A stretch of DNA of 64,000 bases, taken from Protopterus annectens (taxonomy: Eukaryota > Chordata > Ceratodontiformes > Protopteridae). Shown here one piece after another: positions 1 to 10,693 of the stretch (within the stretch, counting starts at the first letter, position 1; each line of letters starts with the position of its first letter). The position numbers were made by a program, and so were the translations under genes. Below the pieces are notes generated by a model that saw nothing but the letters and a program-made list of their open reading frames with translations, was not told the DNA's origin and did not search any database. The stretch is taken from NCBI RefSeq assembly GCF_019279795.1, contig NC_056727.1, positions 1,212,121,077 through 1,212,185,076 on the forward strand, written 5' to 3'.

Positions 1-467
1 TAAGTGGAGGAGCTTCCTGGTCAGCCTCAGTAAGAAGCTAAGATCCCTTATAAGATCCTCCAAAGTTAGCTACGAAAACAAAATTGCCGCTGATTCTAAG
101 GACAACCACAAAGCATTTTATAGCTATGTCAAGAATCTCAATGGCAACACCCAGATCTGCTCTGAGTTACAGCACAATGGCATGAAAATTACAGAACCAA
201 CTGATATTGCCAACATCCTGGCAGATAGGTTCAGTGCTAACTTTATCCCCCTCTCACCCCCTAAAGGGCCCATATCTATACAGGAAGAATGCAGAGTCCC
301 TGCAATCACAACTACACAGGTAAAAGCTGCACTCTCTAAAGCCAAAACACTGCATCCATGGGACCGGACAACATCCCAGGCTGCATTTCACACAAACTTT
401 AAAACGAACTGGCTCCCCACCTAAGCACCATGTTCAATCATAGCCTCATGTCAGGCTTTGTGCCCAC
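1..467 (+). pseudogene. CR1-like LINE ORF2 fragment, left half of a split copy
   Basis: The + strand translates, with frame breaks, into the linker between endonuclease and reverse transcriptase of a CR1-like LINE. The same linker appears around 760-1030 and 51660-51910 (SKKLRSLI, NILADRFSANF). The coding sense stops at about 467 inside a codon of the RT entry region and resumes at 2726 with the next bases of the same motif (EWRTATV.PLHKGG). This piece and 2726-4185 are therefore one old copy split by the LINE at 468-2725. The window edge cuts its upstream end. No functional product is expected. Confidence 0.85.
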
Positions 468-1057
468 TGAAAAACTTCTCTAAAGCAAATTTCACACTCC
501 TCAAAACCGAGGTGGAATCCTGCAAAGCCCCCTGGCCTGTGGAAAATATGGCCCAGACCACAGAATCCTTTATAAACGCATTCTATGAACACCTTCAGGA
601 ATGCATGGATCATGCAATCCCAAATAAAACCAAGACCCAATCCTCCAAAGGCAGACGTCCAGTCTGGTGGACCCCAGCCATAAACAAACTATACAATAGA
701 AGGAGGAAGCTACTACATGATAGAGCAAAATCCCAAAAAGGGAAGGCATCTCTGATCAGTATTAGCAAAAAACTACGGGCACTCATAAAATTGTCTAAGG
801 CCAGCTTCGAGAGAAAAATTGCACAGGACACTAAGGATAATCACAAGGCTTTCTTTAGTTATGTTAGGAACCTGGGTGGGAATTCCCAGATATGCTCAGA
901 ATTAGTCCAAAATGACAAAAAATACACCGAACCTACAGACGTTGCCAACATCCTAGCTGACAGGTTCAGAGCAAACTTCTCCCCCCCTCCAAATCAAAAG
1001 GGCAAATATCTATCCCAGCGGAGTGCTGCCCCCCTGACATCTCAGATGCTCAGGTAA
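468..1057 (+). pseudogene. CR1-like ORF2, region upstream of RT
   Basis: Open frame encoding the stretch between endonuclease and RT. It includes a basic segment with the motif RRPVWWTP followed by a K/R-rich helix, and a SKKLRALI...NILADRF block shared with the other copies. It lies in a different frame from the RT frame that begins near 1060, so at least one frameshift between about 1000 and 1090 separates the two. In an active CR1 both would be one ORF2 polypeptide. The methionine near 458 lies in the flanking older copy and is not a real start. Confidence 0.75.
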
Positions 1058-1092
1058 GAGCCACCCTCTCCAAAGCAAAAAACACAGCATCA

Positions 1093-2601
1093 ATGGGACC
1101 AGACGGTGTCCCAGGCTGCGTCCTACATGAACTCCAAGAAGAGCTAAACCCAAACATAAAACTACTGTTCAGTCTCAGCCTTACTACAGAATATGGACCC
1201 AAAGAGTGGCGTACAGCAACAGTGGTCCCTCTCCACAAAGGTGGTGCCTCAATGGATCCTGGAAACTATCGCCCCATAAGCCTGACTAGCTTGGTCTGCA
1301 AAGCTATGGAAAGGATCATCATGGACCTCATAAATAAAGATATTGGGGACCTACAGACACTGGAACCTACCCAGTTTGGCTTTGTTAAAGGCAGATCCTG
1401 CCTCTTAAACCTGGTCAATTTCTTTGAAACAGTCACCAAGGCCATTGACGAGGGGAAGGTGGTCCACACAGCCTACCTGGACCTCGCAAAAGCCTTTGAT
1501 ACAATACCCCACTCGGGCATTATAGATAAGCTCACCAGCTTAAATATAAACCCCTATGTCACTAGATGGGTTGCAAACTGGCTCAAGGACAGAACCCACA
1601 TGGTTAGAATTGCTGGAGCCATGTCAGACTCCAAACCAGTTACAAGTGGCATCCCACAAGGCTCAGTCCTGGGACCTCTCTTATTCGGTATATATTTCTT
1701 GGAGGTACAGGCCAACACGGAAGGACTGTGGCTGACCAAGTTCGCAGATGACTGCAAACTGGGCACCATAATCGACTCTCCAGCCGACACAAGCATCCTC
1801 CAAAAGGGCCTCACAGAAACAGACAACTGGTGCCAGAGCCATGGCCTCAAGCTAAATGTCAAAAAGTGTATAGTCATCCCCTTTTGCAAAAACAAAGTGC
1901 CTACAAATTACCACATAGGTGGTAATCCATTAAGTACAGAAGAAGTAATTAGGGACCTGGGGATCCAAGTTGATAGCAATCTCTCATTTGACAACCACAT
2001 GGCCAAAGTGGTTAGAAAAACATTTTATATAGCCCACCTAATCATGAAGGGATTCACATCTAGATCATCTAGATCAGGGGAGATCATCGTGCCTCTTTAC
2101 TCATCCCTCATCAGGCCCATAATTGAGTACAATGCCCCTTTTGGGATGTACCTTACCAGACACCTGCAGCAACTGGAAAGACCCCAAAAGTACCTCACCA
2201 AGAGGATCAAAGGGCTCAAACAGATGCCATATGCTGCCCGGTTTAAGAAACTCCAGCTCTACTCAGTGGCATACCGCCTGCTCAGAGGCGATCTGTGCCT
2301 GACGTATAAAGCCATGTCCAACCCGGAATTAATGGACATGCTGCACCTCAGAAAATCCAAATCCCATCGAGCTACACGCTCGAGAGACTTGAACCTCAGC
2401 ACTGAAATAAATAGGACATGCTGGAGGGACAGATTCATAACCCAGAGGCTCCCTTCACTCTGGAATAAAATCCCAGTCCAGGTTAGGCAGAGTCCGTCAT
2501 TGACTCTCTTCAAGAGGAATCTTGATGAGTGGATGGGAGATCGTAGGTTTACCCCGGGTATCACTTCTGTGTCACTGTTAGACAGAGGCACAGTATACTA
2601 A
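1093..2601 (+). CDS. CR1-like reverse transcriptase and C-terminal domain (ORF2 portion)
   Basis: A 502-residue uninterrupted frame with the whole RT core. YRPISLTS lies near residue 57 and FVKGRSCLLNL near 97. The palm motif AYLDLAKAFDT carries the first catalytic Asp, GIPQGSVLGPLLF is motif B, and FADD carries the catalytic Asp pair. The C-terminus holds the CR1/L2-type block CWRDRFITQRLPSLWN and ends a few residues later, as in the sister copies. The enzyme would copy its RNA at a nicked chromosomal target. The listed start is an internal Met (MGPDGVPG), because the true ORF2 start is lost by truncation and frameshift. With no endonuclease the copy cannot move by itself. Confidence 0.85.
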   Translation: MGPDGVPGCVLHELQEELNPNIKLLFSLSLTTEYGPKEWRTATVVPLHKGGASMDPGNYRPISLTSLVCKAMERIIMDLINKDIGDLQTLEPTQFGFVKGRSCLLNLVNFFETVTKAIDEGKVVHTAYLDLAKAFDTIPHSGIIDKLTSLNINPYVTRWVANWLKDRTHMVRIAGAMSDSKPVTSGIPQGSVLGPLLFGIYFLEVQANTEGLWLTKFADDCKLGTIIDSPADTSILQKGLTETDNWCQSHGLKLNVKKCIVIPFCKNKVPTNYHIGGNPLSTEEVIRDLGIQVDSNLSFDNHMAKVVRKTFYIAHLIMKGFTSRSSRSGEIIVPLYSSLIRPIIEYNAPFGMYLTRHLQQLERPQKYLTKRIKGLKQMPYAARFKKLQLYSVAYRLLRGDLCLTYKAMSNPELMDMLHLRKSKSHRATRSRDLNLSTEINRTCWRDRFITQRLPSLWNKIPVQVRQSPSLTLFKRNLDEWMGDRRFTPGITSVSLLDRGTVY

Positions 2602-2725
2602 CCTCGAAAAAGGGCATAGCAAAATTAATTTAAAATGGGTGTGAAAGCCAAACACACTCTGGCTAGGCTTATAAATGCCCTAGGGCAAATAACCTAGTAT
2701 GAACCTATAAACCTATGAACCTATG
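2602..2725 (+). repeat. CR1-like 3' UTR with conserved hairpin and octamer tail
   Basis: The short 3' UTR contains GGCTAGGCTTATAAATGCCC, then GGGC, then ACCTAG. The halves can pair as CTAGG/CCTAG with an inner GCCC/GGGC. The tail that follows repeats CCTATGAA about four times. The same arrangement closes the copies at 4040-4185, 53500-53580 and 55975-56058, and in diverged form at 35215-35290 (minus strand) and 44990-45080. It is probably the template end recognised by the LINE RT. Confidence 0.75.
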
Positions 2726-4185
2726 AATGGCGCACAGCAACAGTTATCCCACTTCACAAAGGGGGAGCCACCACTGATCCTGGGAACTATCGCCCTATTA
2801 GCCTGACAAGCCTGGTCTGAAAAGCTATGGAATGTTTCATCATGGAACTCATAAACAAAGACATTGGTAACCTCCAAACTCTGGACCCCACACAGTTCAG
2901 GGTTTGTGAAAGGCAGATCATGCCTCCTGAACCTGATCGACTTCTTTGAGGAAGTCACCAAAGCCGTAGATGAGGGTAAGGTGGTTCACACAGCCTATCT
3001 TGATCTCGCCAAGGCTTTTGACACCATCTCCCATTCTGGAATTATAGCTAAACTCACTAAACTAGGTATAAATCCATACATCACTAGATGGGTTGCCAAA
3101 TGGCCACTGACAGAACCCACACTGTAAAGGTTCCAAACTCCAAATCTGACTTCAAACCAGTGACAAGTGGAGTACCATAGGGTTCAGTCCTGGTACCTCT
3201 CCTGTTTGGTATCTACTTCTCTGAAGTACAGACTAACACAGAAGGCCTTTGGCTAATGAAGTTCGCAGATGACTGCAAATTAGGAACCATAGCTGAGTCC
3301 CCAAATGATGTGGACATCCTACAGAAGGGCCTCACTGAGACAGATGCCTGGTGTCAGAGCCATGACCTCAAGCTCAATGCCAAAAAGTGCATTGTCATCC
3401 CCTTTGGTAAAAACTCTGTACCCATGAACTACCACATAAGAGACCTTGGGACCTAGGTGGACAGTAGTCTCTCCTTTGATAATCACATGGCCACAGTAGT
3501 CAGGAAATCCTTCATGTGGCACACCTCATCACAAAAGGGTTCTCATCCAGGAAAAAAGTGGTCATTGTTCCCCTCTACTCAACACTCATTAGACCCATTT
3601 TAGAGTACAACGCCCCTTTTGGAATGTACCTCACAAGACATTTGCAGCAGCTGGAAAGGCCACAGAAGTACCTCACAAAGAGGATTACTGGCCTCAGACA
3701 GATGCCCTATACTGACTATCTCAAAAAACTCCAGCTTTACTCCATAGCATATCACCTACTCCGAGGTGATCTCTGCCTAACATATAAAGCTATGTCAAAC
3801 CTAGAGCTGTTGGATATGCTACACCTAAAGAAATCCCAATCTCCCCGAGCTACACGCTCTAGGGACCTAAACCTTGTCACCACAATAAACAGGACATGCT
3901 GGAGGGATAGATTCCTATCCCAGAACTTCCCATACTCTGGAAGAAGCTACCCATCTATGTCAAGCAAAGTTCCTCATTAGCACTCTTCAAGAAAAATCTT
4001 GATGAGTGGATGGGAAATAGGAAATACACCCTGGCGATCACTTCTGTGTCTCTGCTCAACAGGGGCACAGGAAAATAACTTTCTTGGGTGCCGTAAGCCA
4101 GGGAACCTCATTGGCTTGGTTTACTTAGGCCCTTGGGCCAATAGCCTAGTACCTACCTATGAACCTATGAACCTATGAACTACAT
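2726..4185 (+). pseudogene. CR1-like LINE RT pseudogene, right half of the split copy
   Basis: Continues the element broken at 467. It encodes RT motifs (ISLTSLV, FVKGRSCLLNLIDFF, AYLDLAKAFDTI, FADDCKLG) and the C-terminal CWRDRF block. The frame is split into at least three pieces (2864-3127, 3256-3456, 3516-3980) by stops and indels. The 3' UTR hairpin and a CCTATGAA tail end at about 4185. The damage is heavier than in the inner copy, as expected for the older host element. Confidence 0.85.
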
Positions 4186-5371
4186 GTGGCAGTAGAGTTG
4201 GATAATGAATCTTGTTTAGAGTCTATACCCTCCTAGCTCCTGGACTCAATTCCAGTGCTTGTTTTCCAGGATAATCCCTAACACCATCCCCAAATTCAAT
4301 CTCTGTGGTCCATGATCACCTCTACCACCTCCCAAATTTATGATGAGTATTTGTCATGCAGGGTCACTCCCATTTCCTGCAATCAAAATGATCATTATCT
4401 TTTGCAGTTTTACTGATCTTCCTTTGTCCATGTGTTTCTTCTTATGTTTCTAATTTCTTTCCACTTGCCAAAGACTTATTGATTTGCTACCCTAATTCTC
4501 AGTGCATATACATCCACTTTTAATTAATTAATGTATTATCTGGCTAAGTAAACTGTCCTATTATGGACCCTTTTCAGATATGACCAACCAATACACTCAA
4601 GAGCACTGCCTATAAAGAGTTCAGAATAGCATGGCAAATTCAAAAACAGTGCCCAAGCTAAACCATGCAGCTATGAAAAAGAACACTCCACAAAGGTAAT
4701 AGCCACAGATCAGGCTGAACTCTTGATGTCTAGAGTTGCAAGCCAGCAATTTTAACAACTGTACCACCAAACTGCCCTTCTAGAGCCTTACTCTTTGCTA
4801 CTCAGTCATGAAATGAAAGGGTCTACAAGATCTTTCTTCTAATCCTGTTATCAAATAACTAAATAGGTAAACCTCTGTGAAAAAGTAAGCATGTTATATG
4901 TGTAGGGATTTCCTCTTACAATTCCACTGCCAAACACCTTAGTGATTAAACAGGAATGACTGCAAGGCGACAATAACCTGTGTGGATTGCTAATAAAATT
5001 ATTTCCTAGTAACAGTGCCAATTTAACTGGCATGCCTCTGAATTCCAGCATTTTTGTTATAGGTAGTTGCAGCACAATGGTTTACTGTGAAAAGGAAAGG
5101 AAAGTGTATACAAACATAAAGGGAAGTGTTGTGTATGAAATGACAAAAGTAGTGTAATAAGAAGTTATCTGAATAACACAATGGCTTATCTTAGCATTGC
5201 CTGTTAGGTATTTTAAGCAACAGCAGTTGTACAGTAAAAACAAATCTATAGATGGTCTGATGAGATGCATTGGTACTTAAGGTGTTACTTGGCAGAAGAA
5301 ATCATTTGGTCATGCCTTTATTTCAGTGTATTTCAGTATAATTTTATTTAAATTTCATTTTACATGGTTTC
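4186..5371. other. Non-coding stretch, no gene seen
   Basis: AT-rich DNA without a coding frame or splice-flanked exon that I can support. The only recognisable item is a tRNA-like SINE fragment at about 4690-4790, listed separately. Confidence 0.6.
4690..4790 (-). repeat. tRNA-derived SINE head, fragment
   Basis: Read on the minus strand, this segment has an A-box-like TTTGGTGGTACAG, then TTGCAACTCTAGACATCAAG and a B-box-like GAGTTCA. That order and spacing are those of a tRNA-derived SINE promoter. It is diverged and I cannot place its ends. Confidence 0.5.
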
Positions 5372-5387
5372 TATATATAATATATAT

Positions 5388-5620
5388 CCGCGGTGGTGGT
5401 GCTGCGGTAGCGTTGTCGCCTCACAGTAAGACGCTGTCTGGTTTGTCTCCCAGTTAGAGCGTCTTCTGCATGGAGACATGCGTGAACGGGCATTCCTTCA
5501 TTGAAGGTTGTGTGTCAGGGCTGGCAACTCGGTACGTAAAAATCAACTGCCAATCATTAGCGAACCGGAGTTCCGCTGTGGCGACCCCTAACCGGGAAAA
5601 GCCGAAAGACAACAACAACA
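5388..5620 (+). mobile_element. tRNA-headed SINE with GCGACCCCTAACC tail, complete insertion
   Basis: A full SINE of about 233 bp. The head (GGTGCTGCGGTAGCGTTGTC...TCACAGTAAGACG) is tRNA-like. The body carries CTGGCAACTCGG and ACTGCCAATCATTAGCG. The end is GCGACCCCTAACCGGGAAAA followed by GCCGAAAGACAACAACAACA. It is flanked by a perfect 16 bp duplication (5372-5387 and 5621-5636), which proves a recent insertion by target-primed reverse transcription. The same family occurs at 40237-40512 and as a tail at 38193-38325. Its 3' block recurs in fish and other non-amniote SINEs. Confidence 0.9.
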
Positions 5621-5632
5621 TATATATAATAT

Positions 5633-5987
5633 ATATGGATCTACTTTACAAGCTCAAAGTTTCAAAACTTTGAACTGCAAATGGTTGAGACCATAAGATC
5701 GAAGTTTTGAAATTTTTGAAATTGTAATTAAAAAGAAAAAATAAAACAAAAAAATGTTTTACGTTTTTACAGAGGGGGACAAGCCCCCTGCATCCCCCAC
5801 ACCCCCGGCTAAAAACATATACCAACTCCATGATCACACTACAGTGAGGAAAACAGTACATTTCCTGTTCCCTGCTGTACTGTGATCCCCATTCAAAATG
5901 TTTGAAGTTTAAAAACTTTGATCTTATGGTCTCAACCATTTCCAGTTTGAAGTTTTGAAACTTCAAGCTTGTGAAGGAAATCCATAT
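5633..5987. mobile_element. Foldback/MITE-like element 1 with long inverted arms
   Basis: Arms at about 5633-5725 and 5893-5987 are inverted copies of about 90 bp sharing GGTTGAGACCATAAGATC, with the rest matching at most positions. The centre is a C-rich block (CCCCCTGCATCCCCCACACC), then ATATACCAACTCCATGATC and a second small inverted repeat around CACTACAGTG/CTGTACTGTG. There is no coding capacity. It was probably moved by a DNA transposase supplied in trans. Its core closely resembles that of the element at 58284-58690, although the arms differ. Confidence 0.8.
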
Positions 5988-6960
5988 GTGTGCCTGAGTT
6001 AGAGGCCTTTGCCCTATCTGGAGCCATGTCCAGGTAGAAAACAACACTACTGCACCCCATAAGAGAGTGAGAGCTGTCAAGAATCATTCAGCCTCACCCC
6101 CTCACCCCCAGTCCTCTGTCATCCAATTTGTTACATGAGCTTGGGAACTCACTCCCATTAGCCCAGTTGTGGGCTCAGTTATAACAACTATTTCATTTAA
6201 ATTTGAAATAACTGTTTCTTGTTTTATTTTATTATTATTTTTGAGTAGATTCATATGTCCATCCTTCTGTTTGTTAAAAATGAATCATGAAGACAATGAA
6301 AATATTGCAGTGCTTTTTCGGATCTTCAGTCAGTGAAATCCAAAAGCTCTTTTGCAGAATAAGGTCATAACTTAGTTTTTAAACAATATGTTTTCCATTG
6401 TATGCAATTTATCTTCATCTTATTATATTGATACAAGTCAGTGTTCGCCACTGATAAATGGTTGTTTTATCAACGTTTCAGCACTGCAAGTCTTTACTCC
6501 ATTATTAATATAGGGATGCAGGGCAGCTTTCCCCCTGCAAAAAAAAATGCTTTTTTAAAAAAATTCTCATCAGTGGAATGTTCAGTTTGGTTGTTTCTAT
6601 CCAAATGAATTTTTGCCCAGTGTAAGAGAGAGAGAGAGAGAGAGAGAGATGAAACATACCCCCTCCACTAACCTCAACTACCTGAAAAAAGTGATCAGTG
6701 AAAAAAGACAAAGTGGATAAATTAAAGTCAGTTTACAAATAAAGTTTTGATGAACACTGGCATTCAGCTGACTTCAAGAATGCTGATTCTAGTATTGTAT
6801 ATTAGTAACTTGACCAGTGAGTGGGAAAGAAACCACATAAAATGGAGCATATAGAATTTCAAAACACAAAAAAGAACATTTTCTACCAAATTAGTGAAAA
6901 CCAGTCAAGTCTGTCATTTCTAACAAATGTGTGAACCCTAGTGCAGTCTTACTATTAATA
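5988..6960. other. Non-coding stretch
   Basis: AT-rich DNA with no recognisable gene. It contains a pure (GA)n run at 6625-6649. Short frames on both strands look random. Confidence 0.6.
6625..6649. repeat. (GA)n microsatellite
   Basis: About 12 uninterrupted AG dinucleotides read directly from the sequence. Confidence 0.95.
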
Positions 6961-6964
6961 TTAA

Positions 6965-7235
6965 CATGGGTCATCATGCATTGGCTTATTGGGAAGCTGT
7001 GTAGATTTAAATGCCTGTGGGGAGTTTGCAAATTCTCCATATCTGTACTGCATTTCTTCAGGTATTCTGGTTTCTGCTCACCTCCCACAAAATGTGCAGG
7101 TTGACTGGATTCACTAAAATTATCCCTTATATATTGTATTTACATTGATCCTTGTGTTCTGGACCACTGCTGAAAAGAGTTCACAGATCTGCTCTCTTAT
7201 CCAGTTAACAAATGATAAATAAGTAAAAATAAACA
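6965..7235 (+). mobile_element. Diverged SINE with L2-like tail
   Basis: The body contains GGGGAGTTTGCAAATTCTCC, TTCAGGTATTCTGG, CACCTCCCACAAAATGTGCA and GGTTGACTGGATTCAC, a block typical of tRNA-headed SINEs in non-amniote vertebrates. The tail, CCAGTTAACAAATG followed by (ATAAATAA)n, resembles the 3' end of the L2-like LINE at 9853. The 5' head is too diverged to delimit. Confidence 0.7.
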
Positions 7236-7289
7236 CTTCCTATCATAGATAGGTTGTAAGAATGGCTTATTAATCTATGGTATAAAATG

Positions 7290-7385
7290 AGATACATTCA
7301 CTGTCTTACAGCCTATGGTACAGGGTCATGGCTGAAAAGGGTCACAGTCCTAGTTCACTTACCCAGTTATGAAACAAATAAAATG
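7290..7385 (+). repeat. SINE tail fragment
   Basis: Carries GGTCATGGCTGAAAAGGGTC...TTACCCAGTTATGAAACAAATAAAA, a diverged copy of the tail seen at 7150-7235 and 23045-23125. Only the 3' part is present. Confidence 0.55.
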
Positions 7386-7743
7386 TCAGGGCCACTCTCA
7401 CATTCTTTTTGACTGCTAAAATGGTTAACAATGGGAGGAGATTCATAAACATACCATAATGTGTGCACCTTCATTTACACATCATGGTAACCTTTTTAAA
7501 TTGAGAGACAGTCTTACCAGAATGCAGTATGGTGCCCTAGCACAGAGACTTGCCGTACAATGTAGTATGCTAATGAGGCAGTCCGGAGGAGATGAATATG
7601 TTAATTAACCAGAACTACCTCCAGGATGGCATCTACATACCAAGCTATTAAGAAAGTTTCATCAGACATGTAGATCAGCATGGTCAGCCCCACCACATCA
7701 TGGTAGTGAACATGTTCATCTATTGGCGTGTAATGTAGTACGG

Positions 7744-7900
7744 AGATTGGTGTGGGGGAAACACTAGCCACCAGGAATAATACGATTGTGTCATAATGGC
7801 ACCAACACTGACACTGGGATTGTGGGAGGAGTACAAGTCACCAGGGTACAATACTTGCATCATAATGGCACTTACACTAGTATAAGGATTGGAGGAACAA
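7744..7900. repeat. Tandem repeat, about two copies of a 70-74 bp unit
   Basis: The block beginning GATTG, continuing through CACCAGG...AATAC and ending TCATAATGGCAC...ACACT starts at 7744, again at 7818, and begins a third time at 7887. The copies are diverged, with spacing of 74 and 69 bp. No coding function is apparent. Confidence 0.65.
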
Positions 7901-9043
7901 CTCAGAGACACATATGATGACTGTAGTGTGTATGTGTGTTTTTGTTTGAATCTGTACTTGTGTATGTGGGAGAGTGACTGAGGGGGGATTCCTATGGCTA
8001 CACAATGCAACTGCAGCAGTGAATTTCTGCAACATACAGACCGGCAAATCAGCAATGTCACACTAGACCTTTTCAGGAATCCCCAGAAGTGTTGTTAACC
8101 ATAATCACTTACCACTCACTCCATGTATTACTGCTTCAAAATAATATTTTACCTTGTATAAGAACAAAAATTCATAGCCCCTTTATGAGTCCTAAATGTC
8201 TGCAAATGTATAATATTGAACAGGGGAATCACAAAAAAGAGAGTGAACTTCCAGGTATAATCTAATCACAAAAATTTAAGGATGCTTATCCTTCAGTAAT
8301 CACTCCAAGAACAGTTCTACAGAAATCATTATGTTAGAGGAAGAATTCTTTCTAGGGTGGTATTTTCCAGGCTGAGAATTCTTCATTGGAAAATTCTGAA
8401 CTGCCATAAACCAATATATATATAACTCTATACATTATCTTTAAAAAGCTCTCATCTGCTTCTATTTTTTTTCTTTCTATATATGGACGAAAAAGTTTGA
8501 CATACTCACCCCATCCTTTGGTACCATGTACCATGCATACAAAAATCTGGTGAAAGGTGGTATAAAAATACAAGATAATGTTACAGATTTTTCATTTTCA
8601 CGTAGTGGAGTTCCCCCTTTAAAGAAAGTTGAAAAAATGAGATATCAGTGGAATAATTCCAACATTTTAGTAATCAGATTAAAAAAAATGACATCAAATT
8701 TTCATCATGGTTAAAAACACATTATGAAAAATACACGTGCATATGATATAATTATTCTATATTTCTATTCCTTTCATGGTTTATTTAATTCCAGCATAAA
8801 TACAAACTCTTCTGTAGTGAAAGCTGCTTCCTCGAATTTCCTCCCATTTAATGTTACCAGACTACTGAAAAACATTTTAAGAACTGTTGCATGCTTGCTT
8901 TCTATAACCCACTGTACTGCCCTTTACTTGCTCACACATTGGTCAGCACTTCTTATACCCTAGCCATAAATAATATTACTTCCTAAATATAATATTAGGT
9001 ACAAACACTACTCCTCTGTCCTAGATAGTCATAACGGACAAAC
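7901..9043. other. Non-coding stretch before the Penelope insertion
   Basis: AT-rich DNA. No gene, exon or repeat family is recognised. Short frames on both strands have no family resemblance. Confidence 0.55.
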
Positions 9044-9058
9044 ACAAATCTAATTTCA
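9044..9058. repeat. Target-site duplication, left copy
   Basis: The 15 bp ACAAATCTAATTTCA here is repeated exactly at 20239-20253. It brackets the whole Penelope-like composite, so the 11.2 kb between them entered as one insertion, later enlarged by the L2 LINE. Confidence 0.85.
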
Positions 9059-9140
9059 AAATAAAGAATATAATTGTAGATAACTCAGCCACAATGTGAA
9101 GCAGAGGTCCAAACCCACAGATGGTAGCAAGATATTTTAT

Positions 9141-9196
9141 TAACAGGCAGGATAAGCGCTTTCGTCTTGTGTACAAGACTTCATCAGATGCCTCCA
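9141..9196 (-). ncRNA. Hammerhead-ribozyme-like motif in the Penelope 3' region, unit A
   Basis: The minus strand reads CTGATGA, an A, a perfect 6 bp hairpin (GTCTTG TACA CAAGAC), then GAAA, followed by the self-complementary AAGCGCTT and TATCCTGCC. CTGATGA-stem-GAAA is the hammerhead core, and short type-I hammerheads are known from Penelope-like pseudo-LTRs. GGCA before the core can pair with TGCC after it as stem I. One extra A before stem II departs from the consensus, so activity is uncertain. Confidence 0.5.
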
Positions 9197-9539
9197 TTTT
9201 ACATTTCATTTTATTTAAACCCATTTCAATTAAATTTAATTAAAATTTAAAGGTGCATAAAACCATATGTAAAGAATGAATATACAAACACTGCATAATC
9301 AACAGGCAAAGCCTAAAACTTTTTTAAAAAATACTCCTTCATAACATTGTATTGCTAAAAATAGAATAAAAAGAAAATAAAATATTTACTTGTTTAAATT
9401 TGTGTAGCTTTAGCAGTTAAAACTGGCTTAATAGTAATATATTCATTTAAACCGGGAAAAATGTTAGACTTTAACCTAAGCTGCCACTTCAATTCCCTAT
9501 TTAGCAATAAATTTTTTTACATCTTCCCCTCTGAGATTC

Positions 9540-9852
9540 ATTTTAGCACATCTTTAATCCCAAATTTAAAACCATTAAAGGAAGAACAGTGAATAGAATG
9601 TTTATATAGTGCACTAGTCTCTTTCTTAATCCTAATGTCATGGAAATATTCATACATTCTATCCTTAAGGGCCCTCTCCATTTTTCCTATATAGAATGCA
9701 GGGCACTTTTCACATATAGCCAAGTACACTATCATTTTTGTATTACAATTACCTTTACAAAACTATACTCTACTATTCAAACCATTTTGTAAACATACAC
9801 TGTCTTCCTTAATGATATATGGACACTGCTTGCAGTTGCCACATGAACTAGT
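9540..9852 (-). pseudogene. Penelope GIY-YIG endonuclease, unit A (broken)
   Basis: Encodes the GIY-YIG nuclease domain: the variant VYLAICEKC...FYIGK, then KDRMYEYFHDI with the catalytic Arg. It corresponds to the intact copy at 19071-19637. The upstream Cys-rich linker is cut at 9852 by the L2 insertion and continues at 15482. Small frameshifts near 9520-9545 break the C-terminal end. The nuclease would nick target DNA to prime reverse transcription. Confidence 0.8.
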
Positions 9853-10257
9853 TTATTTATTTGTTTTATTTTATTTTATTTTACATTTGTTAACCGGGGG
9901 TGTCTGACTGAGCCGAAAAGGCCCTTCTTCAGCAGAGGCCTGGGGAGAAAAGCTTCACAAAGAAAAATTACAGACACATTTAGTTATTTAGACATGATCA
10001 GTATACACACAAATTACAAGAGACATGTTTTTACAGTGGTATGCGGCACATAAACAGTTACAGTGGAGAGAACAAACAAAAAATATTAATTTTAAAAATA
10101 AAGGTAATTAATAGATTTGTGGTGTACAGCTGAAATTTGGAACATAGGTAGAATACATACATAGTACACAGGTACAGTACATACATTGTAGATTAGCCAA
10201 TGTGTGTGAGTAAGATTGAAAACTATTATCAAGTGCTCTAGATTTAGTATGTATATG

Positions 10258-10668
10258 TTATCCGCTTTCACTAGCAATCATGGCACTGACAACTTTGCTT
10301 GAGATGTTGCCTGATGAGGTCTTTAAAGGAGGCTTTGGATGATGTGTTTTGAATGCTAGTAGGGACAGAGTTCCATTTTTAGCCACTGAACTACTATATA
10401 GTGCATCTCCAAAGCTATTGTAGCTGTTGGTGACTTCTAGTTTGCTTGATGATCTAAGAGGCCTTTTGGTTGAGTGATGTTGTACTAGGATTTTGAGGGC
10501 AGGACACTTATTGGGAAGGTAGTAGATAGAATGACAGAGGCAGAGCTGATTGTAGGTTAGGAGGTTGGGCAGTTCAAGACAGTGGAGCTGTCTCAAAGCA
10601 GTACAGTGATGAGTTCTATATGAGCAATTTGCAGCAAAGCGGGCAATTCTGTTATAGCAGGCTTCCAT
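10258..10668 (-). pseudogene. L2-like ORF2 C-terminal domain
   Basis: Frame of 136 residues corresponding to the post-RT region of L2/CR1 ORF2, ending about 400 bp before the tail. It follows the RT frame (10694-11377) but is displaced from it by frame breaks near 10670-10830, one at a run of T residues. Function of this region in the family: RNA/DNA binding during target-primed synthesis, poorly defined. Confidence 0.7.
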
Positions 10669-10693
10669 TTTGCTTAGTTCAGTTTTGTTGAGA

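Larger units (their letters stand above)
468..2725 (+). mobile_element. CR1-like LINE, 5'-truncated, inserted inside an older copy of its own family
   Basis: A 5'-truncated non-LTR retrotransposon of about 2.26 kb. It begins in the ORF2 region downstream of the endonuclease core, runs through the whole reverse transcriptase and C-terminal domain, and ends in a short 3' UTR with an 8-base tail repeat of the type CCTATGAA. The CR1 assignment rests on the RT motifs and the octamer tail, as CR1 elements end in short octamer repeats. Its reading frame is the least damaged of the seven family copies here, which fits its being the inserted, younger member. Only a TGA-like match of about 3 bp is visible as a target duplication. 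Confidence 0.85.

Noticed and set aside
1093..2601. Treating the open RT frame as a host gene
   Set aside because: RT motifs, 3' tail and multiple copies show it to be a retrotransposon.
8480..8573. Minus-strand segment ending in a good donor (GGGTGAGTATG)
   Set aside because: No acceptor in a matching phase and no similarity to SPACA1 or another gene.
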